Origin: Pueribacillus theae
GTDB lineage: Bacteria > Bacillota > Bacilli > Bacillales > UBA6769
Assembly (NCBI RefSeq): GCF_003097615.1
Contig: NZ_QCZG01000012.1
Location: 16,835 to 80,834, forward strand
DNA length: 64,000 nucleotides
Reading direction: 5' to 3'
In this document: positions 46,102 to 55,792 of the stretch, one piece after another
Layout of the letters: every line of letters starts with the position of its first letter
How positions within the stretch are numbered: position 1 is the stretch's first letter
The notes under the pieces: generated by a model
The model's database searches: none
The model's input: the letters and a program-made list of their open reading frames with translations, nothing else
What the model was told of the DNA's origin: nothing
Program-made: the position numbers and the translations under genes

Positions 46102-46482
46102 ATGAGTCGTGCTAGGAGGAGACTTCAAGAAACGACGTCGCGCTATATGCAGGAGCGTGAAGTCTATGACAAAATTCAAAAACGCAGGCAAAGGGGCCTT
46201 TATCGCCGGTTGGCAGTATACGGTATGTTAACATTTATTCTTGCAGGCACGTTTTTCTCCATCTTTTTCTCGCAAAACAAACTGTTAAATGAAAAGCTGG
46301 AAGAAAAAGAAGCGGTGGAGCAGGAATTGAAAAAAGTAAACGCGGAACAAATCGATTTGAGGGAAGAAATTAAAAAATTGAATGACTATGAATATGTCGG
46401 CGAAATTGCAAGAAGGGATTTCTTTTTTTCAAAAAAAGGAGAGACCATTTTTAAATTGCCCCCTGAGTCTGAGACAAATTGA
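46102..46482 (+). CDS. divIC: Cell-division protein DivIC (FtsB-like)
   Basis: The protein has 126 residues: a basic cytoplasmic segment (1-38), a single transmembrane helix (about 39-60) and a coiled coil (LNEKLEEKEAVEQELKKVNA, 66-85). The EYVGEIARRDFFFSKKGE segment is the DivIC/FtsB signature. It forms the FtsL-DivIB-DivIC divisome complex. AGGAGG precedes ATG 46102. Confidence 0.95.
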   Translation: MSRARRRLQETTSRYMQEREVYDKIQKRRQRGLYRRLAVYGMLTFILAGTFFSIFFSQNKLLNEKLEEKEAVEQELKKVNAEQIDLREEIKKLNDYEYVGEIARRDFFFSKKGETIFKLPPESETN

Positions 46483-46548
46483 CACAATGTTTTTAACAAG
46501 AGTATAATAAGAAAAATGTTTATTTTTTTAAGGAGGATCATTTTTTTC

Positions 46549-46986
46549 ATGTCAATTGAAGTAGGCAGCAAGCTGCAAGGTAAAGTTACTGGGATCACAA
46601 ATTTTGGAGCATTTGTTGAGCTGCCAAATGGAAAAACAGGCCTTGTCCACATTAGTGAAGTCGCTCACAATTATGTTAAGGACATTCATGAGCATTTGAA
46701 AGTTGGCGAGCAAGTTGAAGTGAAAGTCGTTCAAGTTGAAAGTGATGGCAAAATTGGCTTGTCGATAAAAAAGGCGACAGAGCGACCGGAAAATGATGGG
46801 TATAAAAGAGGCCCAAAACCTGGTGGCTTTCGAAAAGGCGGAAAGTCATTTAGAGGTTCTCCTGTACAATTCGCTACTTTCGAGGATAAACTAAGCCGAT
46901 TTTTGAAAGACAGCGAAGAGCGGCTCTCGACGCTTAAACGCCAAACGGATTCCAAGCGAGGTGGACGAGGGTCTAGAAGATCATAA
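46549..46986 (+). CDS. yabR: S1 RNA-binding domain protein YabR
   Basis: The protein has 145 residues. A complete S1 domain fills residues 6-75 (GSKLQGKVTGITNFGAFVEL, then KTGLVHISEVAH and VKVVQVESDGKIGLSIK). A Gly/Arg/Lys-rich tail follows, which could bind RNA. Its specific function is not established. AAGGAGGATC lies about 10 nt before ATG 46549. Confidence 0.93.
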   Translation: MSIEVGSKLQGKVTGITNFGAFVELPNGKTGLVHISEVAHNYVKDIHEHLKVGEQVEVKVVQVESDGKIGLSIKKATERPENDGYKRGPKPGGFRKGGKSFRGSPVQFATFEDKLSRFLKDSEERLSTLKRQTDSKRGGRGSRRS

Positions 46987-47017
46987 GCTTGCTGTTGAAT
47001 TGATATATACATGGTGA

Positions 47018-47047
47018 AAAAAGCACCGGGGGATCGGTGCTTTTTTT
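47018..47047 (+). terminator. Terminator after yabR
   Basis: AAGCACCG (47021-47028) pairs with CGGTGCTT (47035-47042), followed by T residues. Confidence 0.9.
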
Positions 47048-47182
47048 GCTGTGTTAAAGCGTTCCGGTTCATTTTGGCCTCAACAATAATCGCTAAATTA
47101 AATGATGATTTAAAATATGAAAATATTATTTGACAAAAATCTTTATCTTTTGTTACAATCAAATTCGTGTCAATCAACATAT

Positions 47183-47256
47183 GGCGGCGTAGCTCAGCTG
47201 GCTAGAGCGTACGGTTCATACCCGTGAGGCCGGGGGTTCGATCCCCTCCGCCGCTA
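47183..47256 (+). tRNA. tRNA-Met (anticodon CAT, elongator type)
   Basis: The 74-nt gene has acceptor GGCGGCG pairing with CGCCGCT, a D arm AGCTCAGCTGGCTAGAGC, anticodon CAT in ACGGTTCATACCCGT, and a T arm GGGGGTTCGATCCCC. CCA is not encoded. A paired first base argues against initiator tRNA. B. subtilis also has a tRNA-Met between yabR and spoIIE. Confidence 0.95.
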
Positions 47257-47269
47257 TCATTACGTGTTA

Positions 47270-47300
47270 AACGCATTCCAATTGGGATGCGTTTTTTTAT
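47270..47300 (+). terminator. Terminator after tRNA-Met
   Basis: AACGCATTCCA (47270-47280) pairs with TGGGATGCGTT (47283-47293), followed by T residues. Confidence 0.9.
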
Positions 47301-47417
47301 TGTCTGCGCGTTTTAAATGGCGGATATAATTTTTTCGCTATTTTCTGTCAACTAATGTCGGTGATCAGGAAGGATAGGGAACCGCGTCGATAAGTTTTTT
47401 TATGTAACCGTGTTCAT

Positions 47418-47450
47418 TTGACAAAAATTGAAGGAATCCTATGTTTTAAT
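47418..47450 (+). promoter_or_regulatory. spoIIE promoter with 21-nt spacing (Spo0A type)
   Basis: TTGACA (47418-47423) and TTTAAT (47445-47450) are 21 nt apart. Abnormally long spacing is the known hallmark of Spo0A-activated, sigma-A-dependent spoIIE and spoIIG promoters. TGTC-containing stretches upstream (about 47347-47390) could be 0A boxes. Confidence 0.55.
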
Positions 47451-47502
47451 GAAACGTAAACCAAACGAGAACGAAAAAATATGTGAGAGGAATGATAGGG
47501 AA

Positions 47503-49947
47503 ATGAGAAGTTTAACAGTTATGAAAGGTGTTAATCTGCAATTTTTATGGTTCAAGCGGTTGATGGTAAAGATGGAGAAGTTGATTGTTCAGTCGGGAAT
47601 TTTCGTGTTTGCGATTGGATTGTTGCTTGGACGAGCTGTCATTTTGAATGAAATGAGTCCATTTGCAATCCCCTTTTTCGCATCTATTCTTTTATTGAAA
47701 AGAGAATATGCCAAAGTCACCTTTTTTGGAGTTATACTTGGCGCTTCATTTTATTCACTGGAAAATAGCTTATTTGTAGCTACAGGGGCTATGATTCTTT
47801 TGCTTTTGAATAAAATGATCGAGAGGCGAAGCAAGGACTTGCTAAAAACATTGCCAATACTCGTCCTTATCTCAGGCTTCAGTTCAAGGGTTTTGTTTAT
47901 GGCTTTCGAACAAAGTATGGTGACAACGGAATTCATTGTGGCGGCAGTTGAGTCGAGCCTAAGTTTGCTTTTGGCGATGATCTTTTTACAAAGTATTCCG
48001 CTTTTAACATTGAAACCGTTGAAACGAACGTTGCGTAATGAAGAGATCGTTTGTTTTATTATTTTACTTGCTTCGATTTTAACCGGAACAATCGGGTGGA
48101 CCGTTTATGACATGTCTTTGGAAAATCTTTTTGCCAGATACATCGTGATGCTGCTTGCATTCATTGGGGGAGCTGCAATCGGGGCAACGGTCGGTGTTGT
48201 CATCGGTTTGATTTTAAGCCTTGCTGATGTGGCAAGCTTGTCCCAGATGAGTTTACTTGCTTTTTCGGGTCTGCTTGGCGGACTTCTGAAAGAAGGGAAA
48301 AAATTTGGCGTTGGAATTGGGCTGATTGTCGGTACTTTGCTTATTGGGATGTATGGCGGAAAGACATTAACAAGCGTCTATCCTGCGTTATTGGAATCTC
48401 TTGTAGCTTTTCTGTTATTTCTTATCACACCGCAGTCAGCCATTAAGAAAATTGCCCGCTATATTCCCGGGACAAATGAACATTCAAAGGAACAGCAGCA
48501 ATATTTAAAAAAATTACGCGACGTCACAGCAAACCGTGTGGAACAGTTCTCTTCCCTCTTTCAAACACTTTCAAACAGTTTCACTCAAGCGCCATCTCTA
48601 AACGAGGATGGCAAAGACAATAGTGAAATCGATTACTATTTGAGCCGTGTCACCGAAAAAAGCTGCCAAACTTGTTTTAAAAAAGAAGCTTGCTGGGTTA
48701 ATCACTTTGATAAAACATATGACTTTATGAAACAAATGATGCACAATTACGAAAAAACATCTACAAATTTCACGTTTCAGCGCGAATGGGACAAGCATTG
48801 CGTCAAATCAAAAAAAGTGAAGGAGCTCATTCAATATGAATTAAGTTTTTATGAAGCGAACGTAAAGCTGCGGCAAAAAGTAGCGGAAAGCCAAAGACTT
48901 GTTGCCGACCAATTATTAGGGGTGTCGCAAGTGATGGGCAATTTCGCAAAAGAAATCCAAAGGGAACGGGAACATCATGCGTTCCAAGAAGATCAAATTG
49001 TAGAGTCGCTTTACGGGCTCGGATTAGAAATTGACACGATTGATATTTATTCACTTGAAAGCGGACAAGCCGACATCGAGATGACATTATCATCATGCAG
49101 CGGGCACGGGGAAGGAGAAAAGATCATCGCTCCGCTTCTTTCAGATATATTAAAAGAAACGATTATCGTTAAAAAAGAAGAGCACGCCCATTACCCTGGG
49201 GGCTTATGTACGCTCATGTTCGGATCGGCCAAGGCCTATGTTGTGGAAACTGGATTTGCCAATGCAGCGAAAGGCGGTGCATTTGTTTCGGGGGACAGCT
49301 ATTCAACGATTGAACTGTCATCAGGCAAATACGCCATAGCCATTAGTGATGGCATGGGCAATGGGGAAAGGGCCCATTTTGAGAGCAGTGACACACTTCA
49401 ACTTCTCGCCAAAATCTTGCAGTCCGGAATTGATGAAACGGTGGCGATTAAATCCGTGAATTCGGTGCTTTCACTGCGTACGAAGGACGATATTTTTTCA
49501 ACGCTTGATCTATCGATGATCGATTTGCAAAATGCTTCTGCAAAATTCCTAAAAATCGCTTCAACACCTTCTTTTATAAAACGTGGCGATCAAGTCATCA
49601 TGATTGAGTCAAGCAATTTGCCTATCGGCATTTTGCAAGAATTCGATGTTGAAGTCGTCAGTGAACAGTTAAAGGCAGGCGATCTATTAATTATGATGAG
49701 CGATGGCATTTATGAAGGCGCCAACGCCGAAAATAAGGAAATGTGGATGAAACGCAAAATTCGCGAGCTAAAAACAGAGGATCCTCAGGAAGTGGCCGAT
49801 TTGATTTTGGAAGAAGTGATCCGAACAAGGCACGGTGACATTCAAGATGATATGACCGTTGTTGTCGCAAATATTCAACACAATTTGCCTAAATGGAAAA
49901 CGATTCCGTTTTATTCTAGCAATTTAAAGCGAAAAAAAGCACAGTAG
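47503..49947 (+). CDS. spoIIE: Stage II sporulation protein E, PP2C-type phosphatase
   Basis: The protein has about 814 residues. An N-terminal region of roughly ten transmembrane helices (residues about 20-320) leads to a central FtsZ-interacting domain. A C-terminal PPM/PP2C phosphatase follows, with ISDGMGNGERAHFESS near residue 614 and MSDGIYEGAN near 731 carrying metal-binding Asp residues. It dephosphorylates SpoIIAA-P to free sigma-F in the forespore. ATG 47503 is downstream of the promoter; in-frame TTG 47428 lies inside it and is rejected. Confidence 0.95.
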   Translation: MRSLTVMKGVNLQFLWFKRLMVKMEKLIVQSGIFVFAIGLLLGRAVILNEMSPFAIPFFASILLLKREYAKVTFFGVILGASFYSLENSLFVATGAMILLLLNKMIERRSKDLLKTLPILVLISGFSSRVLFMAFEQSMVTTEFIVAAVESSLSLLLAMIFLQSIPLLTLKPLKRTLRNEEIVCFIILLASILTGTIGWTVYDMSLENLFARYIVMLLAFIGGAAIGATVGVVIGLILSLADVASLSQMSLLAFSGLLGGLLKEGKKFGVGIGLIVGTLLIGMYGGKTLTSVYPALLESLVAFLLFLITPQSAIKKIARYIPGTNEHSKEQQQYLKKLRDVTANRVEQFSSLFQTLSNSFTQAPSLNEDGKDNSEIDYYLSRVTEKSCQTCFKKEACWVNHFDKTYDFMKQMMHNYEKTSTNFTFQREWDKHCVKSKKVKELIQYELSFYEANVKLRQKVAESQRLVADQLLGVSQVMGNFAKEIQREREHHAFQEDQIVESLYGLGLEIDTIDIYSLESGQADIEMTLSSCSGHGEGEKIIAPLLSDILKETIIVKKEEHAHYPGGLCTLMFGSAKAYVVETGFANAAKGGAFVSGDSYSTIELSSGKYAIAISDGMGNGERAHFESSDTLQLLAKILQSGIDETVAIKSVNSVLSLRTKDDIFSTLDLSMIDLQNASAKFLKIASTPSFIKRGDQVIMIESSNLPIGILQEFDVEVVSEQLKAGDLLIMMSDGIYEGANAENKEMWMKRKIRELKTEDPQEVADLILEEVIRTRHGDIQDDMTVVVANIQHNLPKWKTIPFYSSNLKRKKAQ

Positions 49948-50012
49948 CTGTATAAACACCTCCTTGCTCGTCTAAAATAGATGAACGATTGCACGAGAAG
50001 GAGGAAACTAGC

Positions 50013-50747
50013 TTGAGTAAAGGTACGATAAGGCAAATTCTCTTAATTACGGATGGATGTTCCAATGTCGGTGAAGATCCGGCTGCCATTGCAGCGCTTG
50101 CAAAAGAACAAGGGATAACGGTGAATGTCATTGGTGTGATTGAAAACGATTCAATTGGTGAACAAGGGAGAATGGAGATCGAAGCAATCGCCGAGTCAGG
50201 AGGTGGCTTTAGCCGGATTGTTTATACGGAAGAACTGTCAAAAACGGTGCAAATGGTCACAAGGCAAGCCATGACACAGACGATTTATGGTGTTGTCAAT
50301 CGTGAGCTGCATTCGATTTTGGGAAGCGGCAAAGAAATTGAAGATCTTCCGCCGGAAAAACGAGGTGAAGTCATTGAAGTGGTTGATGAGCTAGGAGAGA
50401 CGTTAGATTTAGAGGTATGCATTCTCGTTGATACAAGCGCAAGCATGAAACATAAATTGCCAACGGTAAAGGAATCTCTCATCGACCTTTCGCTAAGCAT
50501 GCGAGCAAGAACAGGCGACTATTCTTATTCATTGCTTGCTTTTCCAGCCAAAAGAAAGGATACGGCAAAATTAATTGACTGGACTTCGAAAATGAAAGAA
50601 TTGACAAACGCGTTCAATAAATTGACACCAGGCGGTGTCACGCCGACAGGCCCTGCACTTCGTGAATCAGTCGAAATGTTTTCGCTAAGAAAATCACGAA
50701 GGAGATGGATGGGCGATGAGCCATTTGGCGAAGAAGCAAGCAATTAA
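50013..50747 (+). CDS. yabS: YabS, vWA-domain protein with permuted motif order
   Basis: The protein has 244 residues. The block LLITDGCSNVGEDP comes first (residues 8-21) and the MIDAS DxSxS block ILVDTSASMKHKL comes later (about 139-151), so the von Willebrand factor A fold seems circularly permuted. Function is unknown; the gene sits between the SpoIIE phosphatase and the YabT kinase, which suggests a shared signalling role in sporulation. TTG 50013 follows GAAGGAGG. It overlaps yabT by 32 nt. Confidence 0.88.
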   Translation: MSKGTIRQILLITDGCSNVGEDPAAIAALAKEQGITVNVIGVIENDSIGEQGRMEIEAIAESGGGFSRIVYTEELSKTVQMVTRQAMTQTIYGVVNRELHSILGSGKEIEDLPPEKRGEVIEVVDELGETLDLEVCILVDTSASMKHKLPTVKESLIDLSLSMRARTGDYSYSLLAFPAKRKDTAKLIDWTSKMKELTNAFNKLTPGGVTPTGPALRESVEMFSLRKSRRRWMGDEPFGEEASN

Positions 50748-51651
50748 TCTTAAACCGGGTTCGGTCATTACTGGCAAATGGAATCACAACCGCTACAAAG
50801 TTGTCCGAAGTTTAGGGCAAGGTGCCGTCGGTGCTGTCTACTTAGTTCAATCCCCATTGGGGCTGTCGGCATTAAAAATTGGCTTTGATAAAATGGGAAT
50901 TGTTTCCGAGGTGAACGTTTTAAAACAATTAACGAAGGTCCAAGGAAAGTCTCTTGGGCCTTCTTTTATTGAAATGGATGATTGGAATGACAGCGGATTT
51001 TATTGGACATTTTATGTTATGGAGTACATACAAGGTGATTCACTTTTTTCATTTTTAAAGAAAAGAGGAAATGAATGGACGGCTGTTTTCATACTTCAGC
51101 TGCTGACAGGCTTGGAAAAGCTTCACAATGAAGGCTGGGTATTTGGTGATTTGAAGCCCGAAAATTTGCTCGTATCAGGTCCTGCACCGAACATACGCTG
51201 GCTTGACGTGGGCGGGGTTACGCGAAATGGCCGGTCAATTAAGGAGTTTACAGCATTTTTCGATCGGGGTTATTGGGGAGCGGGTTCACGAAAGGCGGAG
51301 CCGAGCTACGATTTATTTAGCCTGGCTATGATTATTCTAAACATCGCTTATCCAAAGCGATTTACAAAGACAGAAGACGGAAGATTGCAGCTTGAGAGGA
51401 AAGTGAACGAGAGTCCGCTTCTGCGGCAATATGAGGATGTCATCATCAAAGCGCTTCGGAATGAATATGATCATGCGAGAGAAATGCGAAACGATTTGCT
51501 TCGCCATTTAAAAGGAAAGGCAGATTCTGAAACAAGGAGCTCACAACGAGCGAAAAGAAAACAAACATCCCGTTTATTAAAAGTAACCATGTTTGTTGCT
51601 TTTCTTCTTTTCCTCTATCTTTTATACTTATACTTTAATAACCTTTTTTAA
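50716..51651 (+). CDS. yabT: Hanks-type Ser/Thr kinase YabT, membrane anchored
   Basis: The protein has 311 residues. The Gly loop GQGAVGAVY (about 34-42), a Lys in SALKIG, and the catalytic loop FGDLKPENLLV (about 145-155) are present, but the usual HRD is WVFGD and the DFG motif reads LDVGG. A single C-terminal transmembrane helix (about 290-306) replaces the usual extracellular domain. B. subtilis YabT is a DNA-stimulated kinase acting on RecA and others in sporulation. Confidence 0.92.
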   Translation: MSHLAKKQAINLKPGSVITGKWNHNRYKVVRSLGQGAVGAVYLVQSPLGLSALKIGFDKMGIVSEVNVLKQLTKVQGKSLGPSFIEMDDWNDSGFYWTFYVMEYIQGDSLFSFLKKRGNEWTAVFILQLLTGLEKLHNEGWVFGDLKPENLLVSGPAPNIRWLDVGGVTRNGRSIKEFTAFFDRGYWGAGSRKAEPSYDLFSLAMIILNIAYPKRFTKTEDGRLQLERKVNESPLLRQYEDVIIKALRNEYDHAREMRNDLLRHLKGKADSETRSSQRAKRKQTSRLLKVTMFVAFLLFLYLLYLYFNNLF

Positions 51652-51672
51652 TGAGCTTAGAGGGGATTCATT

Positions 51673-53634
51673 ATGCACACGGTTGACCGTTTTATTGAAA
51701 AGCATCACCTTATAACAGATGGCAAAACAGTCATTATCGGCGTTTCGGGGGGGCCTGATTCAATGGCTCTCCTTTCTTATTTTATGTCAAAAAGGTCTCA
51801 ATGGAATTTAACATTGATCGCATCACATGTAAACCATATGCTAAGGGGGAAAGATGCGAAAGAAGATTTTGAATTCGTCCAAGCATTTTGTCACAAAAAT
51901 AACATACTTTTTGAGGGTGCAGAAATTGATGTGAATGCATATAAAAAAAAGAAACAGCTGTCTACCCAAATCGCTGCCAGGGAGTGCCGCTATCGCTTTT
52001 TTGAAGAAGTTATGAATCGCTATCAAGCTGATTATTTAGCGCTCGCTCATCACGGTGATGACCAAATTGAAACGATGCTTATGCGCCAAGTAAGGGGAGC
52101 TTTTGGATATGGGTTGGCAGGTATTCCAGTAAAACGCGAGTTTGCCTGTGGAAGCATTATTCGTCCATTCCTTTGTTTATCGAAGGAAGAAATTGAACAG
52201 TTTCTTGCAAAAGTAGGTATGAAAGCAAGAAAAGATGCATCAAATGACAGTAGTGATTATGTTCGAAATCGTTTTCGGCATAATCTATTGCCTTTTTTAA
52301 AAGAGGAAAACCCGAAAGTACACCTGCGTTTTCAGTACCAAAGTGAGCTTCTCCATGAAGATGAAAAATATTTGGAACAGACCGCCACTCATTATCTAAA
52401 GAACATCATTGATGAGCGAAACAATGAAAAAATTGTCATTAGGCTTCATCCGTTTTTTACAATGCCGTTTGCTTTACAAAGGAGGGCCATTCATCTAATA
52501 TTAAACTGTCTGTACAACTCTGTTCATGAATCGATTTCTTCAATACATATTGAACAAATCATACATCTTCTTGAATCGAAAAAACCATCAGGAATGCTTC
52601 ATTTGCCTGCAGGGCTTCATGTACTTCGTTCCTATCATCATGCCACTTTTTCATTTGCAAAAAAATTGGACCCCCAACCCTTTTCCTATTCAGTAAATGT
52701 TCCATTTGAACTGGAATTGCCAGGTGGTGTTTTAAAAGGTAGAATGACGAATGAAAAGCCGCATTTTTCCAAGGATCGGTTTGCTTTGGTGGCAGATGTT
52801 AAAGCCCTTGCCTTGCCGTTAACGGTCCGTTCCCGGAAAGAGGGAGATCGAATGCATCTGATAGGAATGGAGGGAACTAGGAAAATTAAAAACATTCTTA
52901 TCGATGAAAAAGTCGAACGCAGTAAACGCGATTTAGTCCCAATCGTTGAAGATGCCAATGGGAACATCGTTTGGTTAGCTGGCTTGAAGAAGGCTGGAAT
53001 TGGGTTAATTTCTGAACAGACAACGGAATTTTTACATCTTTCATACGAAATTCATGAAGGCACCGCAAACTGTACAGGGAGGACATTTCACAACATGGAA
53101 AATGATATTTTGGAAGTATTGATTTCAGAGGAAAAAATTCAGGAAAAAACAGAGGAACTGGCGTCCATATTAGAGAAGGAGTACGATGGCCGCTTTCCGC
53201 TAGTTATCGGTGTATTAAAAGGTGCACTTCCGTTTATGGTCGACTTAACCCGTAACATGAACATCAAATTGGAAATGGATTTCATGGATGTTACAAGCTA
53301 TGGAAATTCGACACAGTCTTCTGGTGAAGTAAAAATTTTGAAAGATTTAAACACTTCTGTGGAAGGAAGAGATGTTCTCATTGTTGAAGATATTATTGAC
53401 AGTGGGCTGACGCTTCAATATTTAGTGGAGCTGTTCCGATACAGGAAAGCAAATTCCATTAAAATTGTGACACTTCTTGATAAACCATCGGGACGAAAAT
53501 CGAAGGTCAAGCCAGATTTGATTGGCTTTGTTGTTCCAGATGCTTTTGTTGTCGGGTATGGTTTGGATTATGCGGAACGCTACCGTAACCTGCCTTATAT
53601 CGGAATTTTAAAAGAAGATGTCTATAAATTGTAA
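51673..53634 (+). CDS. tilS-hprT: Fusion of tRNA(Ile)-lysidine synthase TilS and hypoxanthine phosphoribosyltransferase HprT
   Basis: One 653-residue frame. Residues 1-470 are TilS, which makes lysidine at C34 of tRNA-Ile(CAU): the PP-loop [14 protein letters not shown] is at 21-34, with [11 protein letters not shown] near 57 and the C-terminal [16 protein letters not shown] domain. Residues 475-653 are a complete HprT, with [15 protein letters not shown] block [10 protein letters not shown], the PRPP loop [12 protein letters not shown] and [15 protein letters not shown]. In B. subtilis these are two genes; here no stop separates them. Fused tilS-hprT is known in Listeria. An internal ribosome site could still make free HprT. 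Confidence 0.92.
   Translation: MHTVDRFIEKHHLITDGKTVIIGVSGGPDSMALLSYFMSKRSQWNLTLIASHVNHMLRGKDAKEDFEFVQAFCHKNNILFEGAEIDVNAYKKKKQLSTQIAARECRYRFFEEVMNRYQADYLALAHHGDDQIETMLMRQVRGAFGYGLAGIPVKREFACGSIIRPFLCLSKEEIEQFLAKVGMKARKDASNDSSDYVRNRFRHNLLPFLKEENPKVHLRFQYQSELLHEDEKYLEQTATHYLKNIIDERNNEKIVIRLHPFFTMPFALQRRAIHLILNCLYNSVHESISSIHIEQIIHLLESKKPSGMLHLPAGLHVLRSYHHATFSFAKKLDPQPFSYSVNVPFELELPGGVLKGRMTNEKPHFSKDRFALVADVKALALPLTVRSRKEGDRMHLIGMEGTRKIKNILIDEKVERSKRDLVPIVEDANGNIVWLAGLKKAGIGLISEQTTEFLHLSYEIHEGTANCTGRTFHNMENDILEVLISEEKIQEKTEELASILEKEYDGRFPLVIGVLKGALPFMVDLTRNMNIKLEMDFMDVTSYGNSTQSSGEVKILKDLNTSVEGRDVLIVEDIIDSGLTLQYLVELFRYRKANSIKIVTLLDKPSGRKSKVKPDLIGFVVPDAFVVGYGLDYAERYRNLPYIGILKEDVYKL
53076..53097 (+). 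promoter_or_regulatory. Internal ribosome-binding site and ATG for free HprT
   Basis: AGGGAGGA (53076-53083) precedes an in-frame ATG at 53095 by 11 nt, at exactly the position where stand-alone HprT proteins begin ([16 protein letters not shown]). Two products, fusion and free HprT, are therefore possible. Confidence 0.6.
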
Positions 53635-53701
53635 TAAGTTGTAGTGATATTGTTATGTATGATACTATAGTATTGTTTCTGTGTGTGGGAGGAGGCAAGG
53701 C

Positions 53702-55639
53702 ATGAATCGGATCTTCCGAAATACCCTTTTTTATTTACTAATTGTTCTTGTAGTGATTGGGCTTGTCAACTTTTTCAGTGGGCCAAACCATAAAATTGAA
53801 CCTTTGACATATGGCGAATTTCAAACGAAATTAAAAAATGGTGAGATTGAGTCCCTCACAATGCAGCCTGAACGAGGCGTTTTTCTTGTTGAAGGTAAAT
53901 TGGTTGGTGCAGAAGAAGGCGAAACCTTTCAAACAAGTGTTCCTTTTAATGAATCTGTAGAAAACGAGATTTTAAACTCGACACAACAAGGTGTGAAAGT
54001 CGAAGTCCTTCAAGCAGAGCAGACGAGCGGTTGGCTTTCGTTTTTAACGGCAATCATTCCGTTTGCGATTATTTTTATTCTTTTTTTCTTTTTGCTCAAT
54101 CAAGCCCAAGGCGGCGGAAACCGTGTCATGAACTTTGGGAAGAGCAAAGCGAAGCTTTACAATGAAGAGAAAAAGAAAGTAACGTTTAAAGATGTAGCGG
54201 GCGCAGACGAAGAAAAGCAGGAGCTTGTTGAGGTTGTTGACTTCTTAAAAGATCCGCGCAAGTTTTCTGCGTTAGGTGCCAGAATTCCGAAAGGTGTCCT
54301 TTTAGTGGGGCCTCCAGGTACAGGTAAGACGCTCCTAGCAAGGGCAGTAGCCGGTGAAGCCGGCGTCCCGTTTTTCTCAATCAGTGGTTCGGACTTCGTT
54401 GAAATGTTTGTTGGTGTTGGTGCATCGCGTGTACGGGATTTATTTGAAAATGCGAAGAAAAACGCACCTTGTATCATTTTTATAGATGAGATTGATGCAG
54501 TTGGACGCCAGCGCGGGGCAGGCCTTGGCGGAGGCCATGATGAGCGTGAGCAAACATTGAACCAATTGCTCGTTGAAATGGACGGATTTGATGCAAACGA
54601 AGGCATCATTATTATCGCTGCGACGAACCGTCCGGATATTCTTGATCCTGCGCTTCTCAGGCCAGGACGTTTTGACCGGCAAATCCCTGTCGGCCGTCCT
54701 GATGTGAAAGGCCGGGAAGCAGTGCTTAAAGTCCATGCACGCAATAAACCGCTTGCTGATGATGTAAGCTTAGAAACGATTGCGATGCGCACGCCCGGAT
54801 TTTCAGGGGCGGATCTTGAAAACCTATTAAATGAAGCAGCGCTTGTCGCGGCAAGACAAAATAAAAAACTGATTGATATGGACGATATTGATGAAGCGAC
54901 GGACCGTGTCATTGCCGGTCCCGCTAAGAAGAGCCGTGTCATTTCCGAAAAAGAGAAAAACATTGTTGCGTACCATGAAGCAGGACATACCGTTATCGGC
55001 ATGAAGCTCGATAATGCCGACGTGGTTCATAAAGTAACGATTGTACCTCGCGGGCAAGCAGGTGGATATGCCGTTACGCTCCCGAAAGAGGATCGCTATT
55101 TTATGACGAAGCCTGAGTTGATTGATAAAATCATCGGTTTGTTGGGTGGGAGAGTTGCTGAAGAGATTACGTTTAACGAAGTAAGTACAGGAGCAAGCAA
55201 CGATTTCCAACGCGTTACGGATATTGCAAGAAGAATGGTCACTGAATTCGGGATGAGCGAGAGGCTTGGGCCGATGCAGTTTGGTACAGGCCAAGGTGGG
55301 CAAGTGTTTTTAGGCAGGGATATTCAAAGTGAACAAAATTATAGTGATGAATTTGCCCGTCTAATCGACATTGAAGTCCAAAAAATTATCACTGAAGCGT
55401 ACGATCGCTGTAAACAAATCCTTACCGAAAACCAAGATAAGCTTATCTTAATTGCCGAGACGCTTAAAAAGATGGAAACACTGGATGCAGAACAGATTAA
55501 ATCATTAATGGAACACGGCCGTCTTCCAGAGCGCTCAGCAAGTAAAGAAGATGACAGTGACGTAAAAGTAAATATCAATACGAAAAAAGACGATGCAGAG
55601 TCATTAAACGAAGACGACAAACCATCTGAAGATAAATGA
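53702..55639 (+). CDS. ftsH: ATP-dependent membrane zinc protease FtsH
   Basis: The protein has 645 residues. Two transmembrane helices (about 6-24 and 108-130) flank an extracytoplasmic loop. The AAA+ domain has Walker A GPPGTGKT at 203-210 and SRH region RPGRFDRQI. The protease site is HEAGH at 425-429. The C-terminus is a variable acidic tail. It degrades membrane and regulatory proteins, for example Spo0E and SpoVM in sporulation. GGGAGGAGG precedes ATG 53702. Confidence 0.97.
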   Translation: MNRIFRNTLFYLLIVLVVIGLVNFFSGPNHKIEPLTYGEFQTKLKNGEIESLTMQPERGVFLVEGKLVGAEEGETFQTSVPFNESVENEILNSTQQGVKVEVLQAEQTSGWLSFLTAIIPFAIIFILFFFLLNQAQGGGNRVMNFGKSKAKLYNEEKKKVTFKDVAGADEEKQELVEVVDFLKDPRKFSALGARIPKGVLLVGPPGTGKTLLARAVAGEAGVPFFSISGSDFVEMFVGVGASRVRDLFENAKKNAPCIIFIDEIDAVGRQRGAGLGGGHDEREQTLNQLLVEMDGFDANEGIIIIAATNRPDILDPALLRPGRFDRQIPVGRPDVKGREAVLKVHARNKPLADDVSLETIAMRTPGFSGADLENLLNEAALVAARQNKKLIDMDDIDEATDRVIAGPAKKSRVISEKEKNIVAYHEAGHTVIGMKLDNADVVHKVTIVPRGQAGGYAVTLPKEDRYFMTKPELIDKIIGLLGGRVAEEITFNEVSTGASNDFQRVTDIARRMVTEFGMSERLGPMQFGTGQGGQVFLGRDIQSEQNYSDEFARLIDIEVQKIITEAYDRCKQILTENQDKLILIAETLKKMETLDAEQIKSLMEHGRLPERSASKEDDSDVKVNINTKKDDAESLNEDDKPSEDK

Positions 55640-55650
55640 TTCTTATCGAA

Positions 55651-55686
55651 AAAAGGTGCCCTTTCCAAGGGACATCTTTTTTTTTT
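55651..55686 (+). terminator. Terminator after ftsH
   Basis: AAAAGGTGCCCTT pairs imperfectly with AAGGGACATCTTTT, followed by about ten T in total. Confidence 0.75.
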
Positions 55687-55722
55687 GATCGAGGTAGTAT
55701 AAACTAATCACATATATATGGT

Positions 55723-55746
55723 TGTTCAATAAGTCCGGTTTGAACA
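55723..55746 (+). repeat. Short TGTTCAA-ended repeat before coaX
   Basis: TGTTCAATAAGTCCGG (55723-55738) directly joined to TTTGAACA (55739-55746). Both parts match the two ends of the 286-bp element at 43442-43727, as if the interior had been lost. Confidence 0.6.
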
Positions 55747-55792
55747 CGTACTTTAATTCAGTTTGTATTTATATGGATGGGGTGTGAGTAAA

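Noticed and set aside
54157..55002. Minus-strand frame of 281 residues inside ftsH
   Set aside because: It is antisense to the ftsH ATPase domain; Ser/Arg-rich shadow composition and no motif.
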